This document shows, piece by piece, positions 16,329-24,664 of a stretch of 37,384 nt of DNA. Origin of the DNA: Acidobacteriaceae bacterium (GTDB lineage Bacteria > Acidobacteriota > Terriglobia > Bryobacterales > Bryobacteraceae); the NCBI GenBank assembly GCA_019243205.1, contig JAFAUR010000627.1, forward strand, positions 1 to 37,384. Direction: 5' to 3'. How positions within the stretch are numbered: position 1 is the stretch's first letter; each line of letters begins with the position of its first letter. Under the pieces are notes generated by a model. That model was given only the letters and a program-made list of their open reading frames with translations, ran no database searches and was not told the DNA's origin. The position numbers were made by a program, and so were the translations under genes.

Positions 16329-17441
16329 ATGCGGATTGCGGAAATCGATACCTTTATGCTGCGCGGTCACGGGAAGCAGGGCGCTTACGGTGCGCCATAC
16401 GGCGTCGTCGTTCGGGTAACAACGGACACTGGCATCGTCGGCTACGGCGAATCCGACAGCATGCCCAACGTCGTAAAGGCAATCATCGAAGCGCCGTTCC
16501 TGCACGAGATGATGTCAGGCCTGAAATGGGTGTTGCTCGACCAGAACCCGCTCGAAATTGATGACTTGTGGACGCGAATGGCGCGCGCGACGTTGAACTA
16601 CAGCCGCGACGGCGCAAGCCTCGCGGCAATGGCCGCCATTGATCTTGCGCTGTGGGATATCAAGGGCAAAGCACTTCAGCTGCCGGTCTATGAATTGCTC
16701 GGCGGCGCGCGGCGACGCGAAGTCCGGTGCTATGCCACGCATCCACTTGGGACGACGCTCGCTGAAACGCATCGCCTCGCGCGATCCTTGTGCGATGCGG
16801 GGTTTTCCGCCGTTAAATTCGGCTGGCATCCTCTCGGCCCCAATTCACAACGGGACGACGCTATCGTCCGGACGCTGCGGGATGCGATCGGACCGGAGCG
16901 GGATCTTCTTATCGATGGCGGGCTCGCCTGGGACGTAGAAACAACGCGCACCAGGCTGAAGCATTTCGAACGTTATCGGTTATTCTGGTTGGAGGAGCCC
17001 CTCGCCCCGTACGATTTCCAAGGTTACGCTGCCCTTGCGGCAAGCGGCATCACCCCGATCGCAGCCGGCGAGCTCGCCTCAAGCACGCTCGAGTTAACAC
17101 GACTTGTTGAAGAGAAATGCGTCAACGTCCTGCAGGTCGACGTGTCGCGAGTTGGGCTTACGCAGGCGATGAAGGTGGCTGCGTTTGCGGCAAGCCGCCG
17201 GATTCCGTGCGTCAACCACAGTTACAACTACGGGATCAATCTTGCGGCATCCCTCCACTTTGCTCTTGCGATCGAACTGACATCGCTCTTTGAGGTGCCA
17301 ATGACACCGAACGAGATTCGCAACGCGCTCGTTCCTAATGCGCCCGCGCCGCACCGGGGAATATTAACCCCGAGCCAAGAGCCGGGCTTCGGCATCAAGA
17401 TCGATGAAGCCGCCCTGGATCGTTTTACGATCGCCAACTAA
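16329..17441 (+). CDS. Enolase-superfamily enzyme, mandelate-racemase-like (acid-sugar dehydratase type?)
   Basis: A 370-residue mandelate racemase/muconate lactonizing family protein: capping domain about 1-125, then the TIM barrel. The strand-2 base motif reads Lys163-Phe-Gly165, so the second Lys of the usual K-x-K is Gly. Metal ligands are Asp196 (LLIDGG), Glu222 (WLEEP) and Glu248 (IAAGE). An Asp271/His297 pair (LQVDVSRVG, VNHSYN) matches the Asp-His dyad of the mandelate racemase subgroup. One-base chemistry by His is therefore expected, as in acid-sugar dehydratases. GGAGG lies 8 bases before the ATG. It diverges from the substrate-binding gene and converges with the next gene, 15 bases apart. 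Confidence 0.88.
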   Translation: MRIAEIDTFMLRGHGKQGAYGAPYGVVVRVTTDTGIVGYGESDSMPNVVKAIIEAPFLHEMMSGLKWVLLDQNPLEIDDLWTRMARATLNYSRDGASLAAMAAIDLALWDIKGKALQLPVYELLGGARRREVRCYATHPLGTTLAETHRLARSLCDAGFSAVKFGWHPLGPNSQRDDAIVRTLRDAIGPERDLLIDGGLAWDVETTRTRLKHFERYRLFWLEEPLAPYDFQGYAALAASGITPIAAGELASSTLELTRLVEEKCVNVLQVDVSRVGLTQAMKVAAFAASRRIPCVNHSYNYGINLAASLHFALAIELTSLFEVPMTPNEIRNALVPNAPAPHRGILTPSQEPGFGIKIDEAALDRFTIAN

Positions 17442-17456
17442 AAGTGCGCCTCCGGC

Positions 17457-18626
17457 TCAGAGGGCTACGAGCCACGGCCGCAGTGCTTGTTCGTCCACAT
17501 CAATTCCGAGGCCAGGCCCATCGGTCGGCTCCGCCATTCCATCCTCGACGTGAAAAGCGGGCTTTCTGAGCAAGTTCTCCCGCCAGGGCAGTGGGTCCTG
17601 ATCGCACTCAAAGTAGTCACCGTTCGGCACTCCAAAAAGCAGCTGCAGGCAGGCGGCGGAGCTTACGACGGTACTGTAATTTTTGCTGGTGATGGGCAGA
17701 TGCCTAATCTGGGCGTATGCGGCGATCTTGCGTGCCTCCGTGATGCCGCCAACCTGTACAATGTCCGGTTGTGCGATTTGGATCGCACCTGCATCAATGA
17801 GGCGTGCAAAGGCGTCGCGTCCAGTCTCTGTCTCGAATCCCGCGATGGGAATCCTCGTTCGCCTGGCAAGCTCTGCGCAGCCAGCGACGTCCTCGGCCAT
17901 CACCGGTTCCTCGAACCAATGAATCTCAAGCGGCTCGAGCGCTTGCGCGTAGCGCATAGCAACTCGCGCGGAAAGTGAGGTCGTAGCGTCGACCATCAAG
18001 TAGTCATTCCCCATAGCTTCCCGCGCGACTTCCACTCGCTTCAAATCGTTCTCGATCGAGCCTCTCAGCGGAACGTCTAGGATGACGTTCTGATGTGCGG
18101 CCTCTCGAATGTTCCCAATTTTCATTTTGTAGCCGCGAAACCCGGCTGTGCGAGCCGCCGCGACGTCGGTAGCAAAGTCGTCCAGTCCATAGTCGTGTCG
18201 GTAATAGCCGGATGACGCGTAGGTCTGAACGGGCCGGCCGAATCCACCGAGAATGCGCCAGAGCGGCTCGCCCGCCGATTTTCCGAAAATGTCCCAGAGA
18301 GCGATGTCGATGCCGGAAAGAGCCGCCATCAGAATGCCGCGCCGGCCATGATAGTAGGTTTGCTGGAATACCTTTTCCCAGAGGTATTCAGGCCGCCTTG
18401 GATCCTCCCCGACAATCAGAGGGAAGATCTCGCGCTCGATCACCGCTGCCGTGACCGCGTGCGGTCCTCCCCACATCGCAGACTCGCCCCAGCCGAATAG
18501 CTGAGGATCGTCAGTTTGTATCTTGAGCAGCAACGCCTCGCGCACATTGTATTCGCCACGAGCGTAGGTGAGTGGATATGGCATCTGATATCGCAAGGGG
18601 AAAATCTGAATGCCGCTGATCTTCAA
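17457..18626 (-). CDS. Enolase-superfamily enzyme with an altered catalytic dyad
   Basis: A 389-residue family member when read from the TTG at 18626, which has GGGAGAA just upstream; the longer frame to 18704 adds residues without family resemblance. Visible residues are K-x-K (Lys167, Lys169 in YKMKIG), metal ligands Asp213 (MVDATTS), Glu239 (HWFEEP) and Glu265 (AGFETE), and Asp288 (QPDIVQVGG). Where mandelate-racemase-type members carry His, this one reads TSKNYST (Lys315, Asn316), so the Asp-His dyad is broken. It should use the K-x-K pair, perhaps with the new Lys as second base. It is the last gene of the long minus-strand operon. Reaction unknown; racemisation, epimerisation or dehydration of a carboxylate is expected from the family. 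Confidence 0.85.
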   Translation of the reverse strand: MKISGIQIFPLRYQMPYPLTYARGEYNVREALLLKIQTDDPQLFGWGESAMWGGPHAVTAAVIEREIFPLIVGEDPRRPEYLWEKVFQQTYYHGRRGILMAALSGIDIALWDIFGKSAGEPLWRILGGFGRPVQTYASSGYYRHDYGLDDFATDVAAARTAGFRGYKMKIGNIREAAHQNVILDVPLRGSIENDLKRVEVAREAMGNDYLMVDATTSLSARVAMRYAQALEPLEIHWFEEPVMAEDVAGCAELARRTRIPIAGFETETGRDAFARLIDAGAIQIAQPDIVQVGGITEARKIAAYAQIRHLPITSKNYSTVVSSAACLQLLFGVPNGDYFECDQDPLPWRENLLRKPAFHVEDGMAEPTDGPGLGIDVDEQALRPWLVAL

Positions 18627-18836
18627 TTCGTTCTCCCAGTGCGGCTTGGTCTGCGTGTTTGAAACGCTTCGCCTTATGCGCCAAAGGATTACGGCGCGCG
18701 CCAATGCTGTGAGTTGTAGAACCCCGAGAGTCCCGCGTCCAGGAGCAGCTCTCGTGCGCTGCGACTCATTTGTCGCTGCGGTCGCCAGTCTACCTAGCTC
18801 GGCGCTAATATTCCCAAGGGGAGCGCGAGGGAGAGC

Positions 18837-20018
18837 TTATCTCGCGGAGGAAGAAAGGGCGCTCCGGCTTTGGTGCGCTGCCAACGCTTTCCAGTCGACA
18901 TCGACCCCCAGACCGGGGGCATCCGGCAGTTTGGCGTGGGCGTCCTTGATCGAAATGCCCTCGCGGAAGAGGTCCGGATCCCCAATTTCGAGGAAGCTGA
19001 TGTGCCCCTCGCAATCTACCGGATACGGCGTGCGCGCAACAGCCGCGATGTGGCAGACGGCAGTGTCACCGACGATCGTATAAGGGTTCGTGTCTACGCT
19101 CACGCCAACCCCTGCCGCCTCGCAGATGGCAATCGCCTGGGCAGCCGGATAGAAGCCTCCTAGCCGATTGAGCTTCAACACGATGCGGTCGCAAGCCTCC
19201 GAGCGGATGATGTTCATCAGCGCCTCTGGCGACCAGACCGATTCATCTAGGATGACCGGCACGCCGGCATGCGCCCTAACGAATGCGGCGCCAGCGATGT
19301 CGGCGTACGGAAGCGGCTGCTCGATGGAAAGGTTTTCGTGATCGGCGAAGCGCTTCAGCAAGGACACTGTCCATTGCGCGCTTCGCCAGCCTTGGTTCGC
19401 GTCCGCATCGACGTACACGTTCGGCGGAACGACATCTAGCGCGGCCCGTAGAATGGCCAGCTCGGACATGAGATTTTCACGGTTCCAGCCTTTCGCAAGC
19501 ACTGTATCCCCGACTTTCACTTTGAGGCCCTTGAAACCCTCTTTGACGCACTCACTGCACGCCGTAGCCATTGCGTCGGGAGTTTTATGATAAAGATTAG
19601 TCAGCATTTCGAACTCGGTGCGGTACGCCCCGCCGAGCAGGCCATAGACGGGCACGCCGAGTGTTTTGCCGACCAGATCGTAAATCGCCATGTCCACACC
19701 GGAGCGGGCCCCCCGACTACCAGGCATGCCGCCACTTACCTGCGCGTCCATCAATTGATGGACGCGAGCAAAGTTGCGAGGGTCTCGGCCCCGCAATGCG
19801 TTCTCATAGAGGCGGACGCACGCCTCGATATGAGCCGCAGTCTCGCCAAGGTACCAGACCTGGCTCGTCGCCTCGCCTACGCCATAGTCGCCGTTCTCGG
19901 CGGTAATCTTTATCAAGAAGCTCGGCGGCTGGCTCGGCCAAACATACTCATCATCGACCCATGCCTCCTTGATTACCTTCGGATAGAGGCGGAACGCGTC
20001 GATCTTGGCGATCTTCAT
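18837..20018 (-). CDS. Enolase-superfamily enzyme, muconate-lactonizing subgroup (two-lysine racemase/epimerase type)
   Basis: A 393-residue protein from the ATG at 20018, which has GGAG seven bases upstream; further upstream codons in frame lack homology. Barrel motifs are K-x-K (Lys166, Lys168 in LKVKVG), ligands in DADANQGW, Glu233 (SIEQPLP), Asp258 (VILDES) and the second catalytic Lys282 (VLKLNRLGG). Opposed lysines on strands 2 and 6 define the muconate-lactonizing subgroup. It includes dipeptide epimerases, N-succinylamino-acid racemases and the hydroxyproline-betaine 2-epimerase HpbD. Next to a proline-racemase-family gene and a D-amino-acid dehydrogenase, an amino-acid (or betaine) epimerase is the favoured role. 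The C-terminus ends in a Ser/Ala/Arg tail that looks unconserved. Confidence 0.87.
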   Translation of the reverse strand: MKIAKIDAFRLYPKVIKEAWVDDEYVWPSQPPSFLIKITAENGDYGVGEATSQVWYLGETAAHIEACVRLYENALRGRDPRNFARVHQLMDAQVSGGMPGSRGARSGVDMAIYDLVGKTLGVPVYGLLGGAYRTEFEMLTNLYHKTPDAMATACSECVKEGFKGLKVKVGDTVLAKGWNRENLMSELAILRAALDVVPPNVYVDADANQGWRSAQWTVSLLKRFADHENLSIEQPLPYADIAGAAFVRAHAGVPVILDESVWSPEALMNIIRSEACDRIVLKLNRLGGFYPAAQAIAICEAAGVGVSVDTNPYTIVGDTAVCHIAAVARTPYPVDCEGHISFLEIGDPDLFREGISIKDAHAKLPDAPGLGVDVDWKALAAHQSRSALSSSAR

Positions 20019-20198
20019 TCTTTTCTCCAGTTTCTTAAGGCCTCGAAGCGGCGACTGTTGGAGTTTCCGCGTGTCCGTTCCCCTCGACCAGCAAAAGTTA
20101 AGTTTGGTGAACAAGCACCAGCATGTAGAACGCCGATAGGCGTCAAGAAAACTATATGAGCTTAGCGCTGCAAGCTGGGAGCACAACAGGCCATCCGC

Positions 20199-20498
20199 TC
20201 AGAGGCTGCATTCCGGAGCAGCAGAATATGGCGGTTTCAGATCAGCAGATGCAACGTGCTTGCCTCGTCGCGCATGTGCGTCGCCTGCGCGGTAGCGCTC
20301 CGCTCTTTCCCACTCGTCGAGTTCTCTGATCTCTCCCGAGACAAGACTTTCGCCCTCTCGCTGATCGCGCTGAGGGATCTCGACGAGTCTGTGAGATCGC
20401 AATCGACATGAGATACCGCCGCGCCGTACGATGACTAACTTGACGCACAAAGATCCGCCCAAGTGCGCGGCGCCGACACGGTGTCTGTCACCCGCCAT
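20199..20498 (-). pseudogene. Possible regulator remnant in the 642-base gap between the racemase and enolase-family genes
   Basis: The gap between 20018 and 20661 holds no confident gene. A 99-codon frame ends with LDEWERAERYRAGDAHARRG, which faintly recalls the end of a GntR-family FCD ligand domain (the RAGDAEAA-RRH segment). The rest does not match and there is no DNA-binding part. It may be the eroded tail of a regulator. Two short hairpins, TGGTG/CACCA at 20105-20120 and ACGCC/GGCGT at 20130-20143, lie upstream of the enolase-family start. A TTGACG box at 20141-20146 (minus strand) could be part of an internal promoter. Confidence 0.2.
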
Positions 20499-20660
20499 TC
20501 AGAAGGCGATCTCGCCTACCGTTCGGCGGCTCGATGAGTCGGATTTACGGTGGCGAAGATAAGTCGCTGTTGGCTCCTGGCCATTACATGGAAGACAAGA
20601 CGATCTGGTTTCAGCTGCGCTGATCGAATCGGGGCTCCCCTTTTCGCACTCGATCTGCGG

Positions 20661-21725
20661 TCAGGCCGCTTTCTTTTTGTTCGTGGCTTTCGCTGCCTCG
20701 CCCGGCCAAGTGTCCCCCAACCGAAAGCCGTTCGGGAAAGGATCGGTGGGGTCAAGGACATACTGATGAAAAGCCGTGATCCATCCGCTGCCCGTGATAG
20801 CCGGGCGGATCGCGGGTTCAGCTCCCGCAGATGCAGTTCCCAGCACCGTCCCGACAAATTCGGTGCCGAGGATGGATTCATGCACGAACCGTTGACCAGC
20901 GGCGATCTGACCACGCGCATGCATGACGGCGAGGCGCGCGCACGTCCCGGTACCGCATGGCGAGCGATCCAGCCGGCCGGGTGAGACGACCACCGCATTG
21001 CGGGCGCGTCGTTCCCCATTCACATCGCCCAACGGCCCGGCAAAGAGCACCTGGTTGATCGTGTGTATCTCCGGGTTCTCCGGGTGCGATGCCGGCACCT
21101 GCTCAGCTGCCGCTGCTTTGATTCGCTCCCCGACAGCCACGAGGTCGGCGCCCTCGGAACTAACGAGCTCGAATCCCAGTGAAGGCGCATCGACGAGCGC
21201 GTAGATCATCCCGCCATAGGCCACGTCGACCATGATTGTGCCGAGCCCCTGCACCTCGACCCCCTTGCCAAGTCCAAAGACGAACGCGGGCAAGTTCTCG
21301 AATGTGACGCTTACACACTTTCCGTTCCGGCATTCTGCCGAGACCGAGACGAGACCCGCTGGCGCCTCGAGGACAAGATTAGTGACCGGCTCCCGCATGG
21401 GAAGCATGCCGGTCTCCAAGAGAGCCGTCACAGTGCAGATCGTGTTCGTCCCCGACATCGGCACATAGTAGTCGGACTCGATGATGACGAAGCCGATATC
21501 GGCACTCGGATCCGTGGCGGGCACGACCAGATTCACGCATTGGGTAATTCGGCCTCGCGGCTCCTGCAGGAGGAACTGTCTCAACCAGTCGTCCTTGGTC
21601 TCAAGATGACGCATCTTCTCAAAGACTGTGCGCCCGGGCACGTCGCGCACGCCTCCCGTGATCACCTCGTTCAGCTCGCCGGCGGCATGGACCCCGACGA
21701 CATTAATCATTCTGCTGAATCGCAT
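20661..21725 (-). CDS. Proline-racemase-family enzyme with Ser in place of the first catalytic Cys
   Basis: A 354-residue member of the proline racemase/hydroxyproline epimerase family. The first catalytic motif, Met-Cys-Gly-His in proline racemase, reads Met-Ser91-Gly-Thr here. The second keeps its Cys257 (DRSPCGTGTCA). Members with a Cys replaced include trans-3-hydroxy-L-proline dehydratases and some hydroxyproline 2-epimerases, so the substrate is more likely a hydroxyproline or a related imino acid than L-proline. AGGAGAGG precedes the ATG. It sits between the DadA-like oxidoreductase and the two-lysine enolase-family gene in one minus-strand operon, which suggests that its D-product is oxidised by the former. 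The C-terminal Lys/Ala tail is a short extension. Confidence 0.88.
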   Translation of the reverse strand: MRFSRMINVVGVHAAGELNEVITGGVRDVPGRTVFEKMRHLETKDDWLRQFLLQEPRGRITQCVNLVVPATDPSADIGFVIIESDYYVPMSGTNTICTVTALLETGMLPMREPVTNLVLEAPAGLVSVSAECRNGKCVSVTFENLPAFVFGLGKGVEVQGLGTIMVDVAYGGMIYALVDAPSLGFELVSSEGADLVAVGERIKAAAAEQVPASHPENPEIHTINQVLFAGPLGDVNGERRARNAVVVSPGRLDRSPCGTGTCARLAVMHARGQIAAGQRFVHESILGTEFVGTVLGTASAGAEPAIRPAITGSGWITAFHQYVLDPTDPFPNGFRLGDTWPGEAAKATNKKKAA

Positions 21726-21824
21726 CGCACCTCTCCTTTGGGTCAGCGTGTTTATTTTGGCAGCACGTGTATGGTTCTAGCGAGCTAAAAGCCGCCGGCC
21801 GTTGCATGTAGTTTCCAAAAAAAA

Positions 21825-23051
21825 TCAGCCGAAGCGCGAGATAGCGAAAGGAGCGAGGTCGAGCGAAGAACCGCGCCCGGTGACTAGCTCGGCAATAAGG
21901 CGGCCGGTAGTCGGGCCGAACGTGAGACCGGTATGCCCATGCCCAAACGCGTAGAAGATGTTCCGCCGTTTCGATGATCGCCCGATGACCGGCAGCGTGT
22001 CCGGTGTGGTGGGACGATGCCCCATCCATTCCGTGCCCCCATGTGGGTTAAGCCTGGGAAAGTAGCGCTTCGCCAGCGCGACAAGTGATTTGGCGCGGGC
22101 AAAGTTTGGCGGCGTCTCGAGCCCGGCGAACTCTGCCGCGCCGCCAATTCTGAGGCCCATCGCGAGCGGCGTCGCGACGAAGTTTCGCTCCGTAAAAATC
22201 ACCTCGCCGCGGAGTTCGACCTGTGGGTCGGGCAGTGTCGTGTTATAACCGCGCTCACTTTCGACAAGCGCGCGGTCGCCAATAAGCTTCGCGATTTGGC
22301 CCGACCAGGCACCCGCCGCGACAACAAGCGCATCAAATGGCCAGCTGCCGCCCTCCCGGGTTCGCACTGCGGTCCCCTCAATGGCAACTACCTCCCCGCG
22401 CTCCACGCCCACGCCGCGCTGCGAGAGCCACTGACGTAGTCGATCCAAAATCGCCCTCGGATCGGAGACGTGCGCCCATTCCGGAATTGAGATCGCGTGC
22501 TGGACAATCGGACCAAGCGCAGGCTCGCATTCGCGCGCTTCTTCTCCGCTCATTTCCTCGCAGACCACCCCGAAGCGGCGCTTAAGCTCCCATTCCGCGC
22601 GGTCGCGCAGAAATCCCTTCGTTGTCTCGTAGACGGAAAGGGCGCCCACACGATGGAGATCGCCGGAGAGGCCGATCGTTTCCAACATCGGCACAAGGTC
22701 GTCGTAACAGGGCCGGGCGAGCGTCGCGAGCGCCATCGTGACGCGCTCCGTCTCGGCGGTTGTACCAGAGCGCACGAACCGCCAAAGCCACGGGAGAAGG
22801 ACCGGCAAATGCGAGAGCTTGAGCGACAGCGGCCCGAGCGGGTCGAATAGCCAGCCGGGCACGCGCCAGAGAACGCCCGGCGCCGATGCTGGCACGATCT
22901 CGCTGATTCCGATGCCGCCAGCGTTACCCAAGGACGCCTTGTCTCCTGTCGGGTCGCGATCGACCACAGTGATGCGATGCCCGTCGAGGACAAGATGATA
23001 AGCCGCGGAAAGCCCGACGATGCCAGCCCCGATCACTACGATTTCCGCCAT
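21825..23051 (-). CDS. FAD-dependent D-amino-acid dehydrogenase/oxidase, DadA-like
   Basis: A 408-residue DAO-family flavoprotein. The N-terminal dinucleotide-binding fold (VIGAGIVGLSAAYHLVLDG, then VVDRDP) begins at residue 5. The C-terminal FAD contact is YAFGHGHTGLTFGPTTGRLI. Length and architecture match small-subunit-less D-amino-acid dehydrogenases and the D-hydroxyproline dehydrogenases. It would deaminate or dehydrogenate the D-imino or D-amino acid made by the neighbouring racemase-type enzyme and pass electrons to the respiratory chain or to oxygen. It starts 130 bases after the transporter ATPase gene and ends 99 bases before the racemase-family gene. Substrate specificity is inferred from context only. 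Confidence 0.87.
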   Translation of the reverse strand: MAEIVVIGAGIVGLSAAYHLVLDGHRITVVDRDPTGDKASLGNAGGIGISEIVPASAPGVLWRVPGWLFDPLGPLSLKLSHLPVLLPWLWRFVRSGTTAETERVTMALATLARPCYDDLVPMLETIGLSGDLHRVGALSVYETTKGFLRDRAEWELKRRFGVVCEEMSGEEARECEPALGPIVQHAISIPEWAHVSDPRAILDRLRQWLSQRGVGVERGEVVAIEGTAVRTREGGSWPFDALVVAAGAWSGQIAKLIGDRALVESERGYNTTLPDPQVELRGEVIFTERNFVATPLAMGLRIGGAAEFAGLETPPNFARAKSLVALAKRYFPRLNPHGGTEWMGHRPTTPDTLPVIGRSSKRRNIFYAFGHGHTGLTFGPTTGRLIAELVTGRGSSLDLAPFAISRFG

Positions 23052-23181
23052 TAGAACCGGTCTTCACTATCCATGCTTCTATGTGATCTTGAACGCTCGG
23101 CCCGATCGGTGGATGGCGATGCAACGACGGTGCAAAGCTCGGTGTTCAGCGCTTCGTCGGCTCATATGGGATTGGCGGCGC

Positions 23182-23922
23182 TCAGACCTTGGGCAGATAT
23201 GCCTCGCGCAACTGTGGATCGGCTTGCAGCTTCGTGCCCGGCCCCGACATCGTTGCAAAGCCGTTTTCGAACACATACGCATAGTCGCAGATCTCCAAGG
23301 CGAAGTTCACGTTTTGCTCGACCAGCACTATGCTGATGCCCGATTCAGCCAGCTTCAGCACGATCTCCAGGATCTGATTCACGATCCGCGGTGCGAGCCC
23401 CAGCGACGGTTCGTCGAGGAGCAAGAGCTGCGGCTGGGCCATTAAGCTGCGAGCGACCGCGAGCATCTGCTGCTGACCGCCCGACAGGCTACTGGCCAAG
23501 CTCGTCCGCCGTTCCGGGAGTATCGGGAACAGGGCGAATGCTTCCTCTCGCAATTCGGCGAAGCTTTTTCCGCGGCCCGGGATATAGCCTGCGACGAGAT
23601 TCTCCTCCACCGTCAGGCGCTGAAAGATGCGCCGACCCTCCGGGCAATGGCTAATGCCGCGGCGACTGATGCGGTATGCAGGCCAGCCGGTGATGCGTTC
23701 GCCAGCAAAGCGGATCTCACCGCCGTGGACCGTTGTTAGCCCGCTGATGGTGTTGAGGAGCGTCGTCTTGCCGGCGCCGTTGGGTCCGACGATGGCAACC
23801 ACCTCGCCTTCAAACAGGCGCAGGTCGACGCCTTTCAATATTCGCGTTCGACCGTAGCCGGACTCGATTCGCTCGATTTCGAGCAGCGACGCGGATGCCG
23901 TCGACGTCTCCTGGGCTGCCAA
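23182..23922 (-). CDS. Branched-chain-type ABC transporter ATPase, LivF-like (first system)
   Basis: A 246-residue ATPase when read from the TTG at 23922, which has a full AGGAGG six bases upstream; the ATG at 23943 adds seven unconserved residues. Walker A is GPNGAGKTT, the signature LSGGQQQM, Walker B LLLDEPSLGLAP, and the H-loop region IVLVEQN. It couples with the LivG-like protein to drive import through LivH/LivM. Its 5' end lies inside the last 113 bases of the LivG-like gene in another frame, an unusually long overlap. Confidence 0.9.
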   Translation of the reverse strand: MAAQETSTASASLLEIERIESGYGRTRILKGVDLRLFEGEVVAIVGPNGAGKTTLLNTISGLTTVHGGEIRFAGERITGWPAYRISRRGISHCPEGRRIFQRLTVEENLVAGYIPGRGKSFAELREEAFALFPILPERRTSLASSLSGGQQQMLAVARSLMAQPQLLLLDEPSLGLAPRIVNQILEIVLKLAESGISIVLVEQNVNFALEICDYAYVFENGFATMSGPGTKLQADPQLREAYLPKV

Positions 23923-24664
23923 GGTAAGCCTCCTGAACGGCAAAGTTAGCTTGCACCTCGGCCGGCGTGCCCTCGAAGAGCAGCCTGCCCTGGTGGAGGA
24001 CGAAGATGTGGTCCGAAAGCGTCATAACGAAGCTCATGTCGTGCTCGACGATGATCATGACGCGGTCAGGGCGAACCAGGCTGCGCAGCGTTTCCTTTAG
24101 GTGATCGGTCTCGCCGTGGTTGAGGCCGGCCGCGGGTTCGTCAAGCATGAGCACCTTGGGGTTGAGCAGCGTGGCGCGGGCGATCTCCAGGAGTTTCTGG
24201 TTGCCGTAGGAAAGATCGGCGGCGAGCGTTTCCGCGAAACGGGTGAGCCCGAAGCGTGCCAACGCCTCGCGGCAGAGTGCGGCGCGTTCATTCTTGAACC
24301 GCTGCGACACTCCGGGGACGAAGACCTCCGCAAATGTGCGCCCCAAATAGGAGGAGAATAGGCAAACCTCGAGGTTCTGCTGCACCGTCATCCCGTCGAA
24401 AAGGCGGATGTTCTGATAGGTGCGGGCGACGCCGTGGCCAGCGATCTGGTGCTTTTTCAGGCGCTGCAATTCGACATCCTCGAATAGGATGCGCCCGCTG
24501 GTCACCTTGTAGGAACCCGCGCACATATTGATGAGTGTCGACTTGCCAGCACCGTTTGGGCCAATGATTGAGGTGATCTTTCCCGGCTCGAATACCAGAT
24601 CAACCCCATCGATCGCGATGAGGGAGCCAAAGCGCTTCCTCAGGCCAACGAAACGCAGTGTCAT
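23810..24664 (-). CDS. Branched-chain-type ABC transporter ATPase, LivG-like (first system)
   Basis: A 284-residue ATPase from the ATG at 24664, which overlaps the LivM-like stop by ATGA; an in-frame start at 24691 is less likely. Walker A is GPNGAGKST, the signature LSYGNQKLLEIA and Walker B LMLDEPAAGLNH, all typical of LivG. LivG proteins normally end near the AVQEAYLG seen at about residue 250. This one continues for some 35 Arg/Asn-rich residues read out of frame through the start of the LivF-like gene. The ancestral stop was probably lost. The tail is likely tolerated and non-functional. Confidence 0.9.
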   Translation of the reverse strand: MTLRFVGLRKRFGSLIAIDGVDLVFEPGKITSIIGPNGAGKSTLINMCAGSYKVTSGRILFEDVELQRLKKHQIAGHGVARTYQNIRLFDGMTVQQNLEVCLFSSYLGRTFAEVFVPGVSQRFKNERAALCREALARFGLTRFAETLAADLSYGNQKLLEIARATLLNPKVLMLDEPAAGLNHGETDHLKETLRSLVRPDRVMIIVEHDMSFVMTLSDHIFVLHQGRLLFEGTPAEVQANFAVQEAYLGSPGDVDGIRVAARNRANRVRLRSNANIERRRPAPV

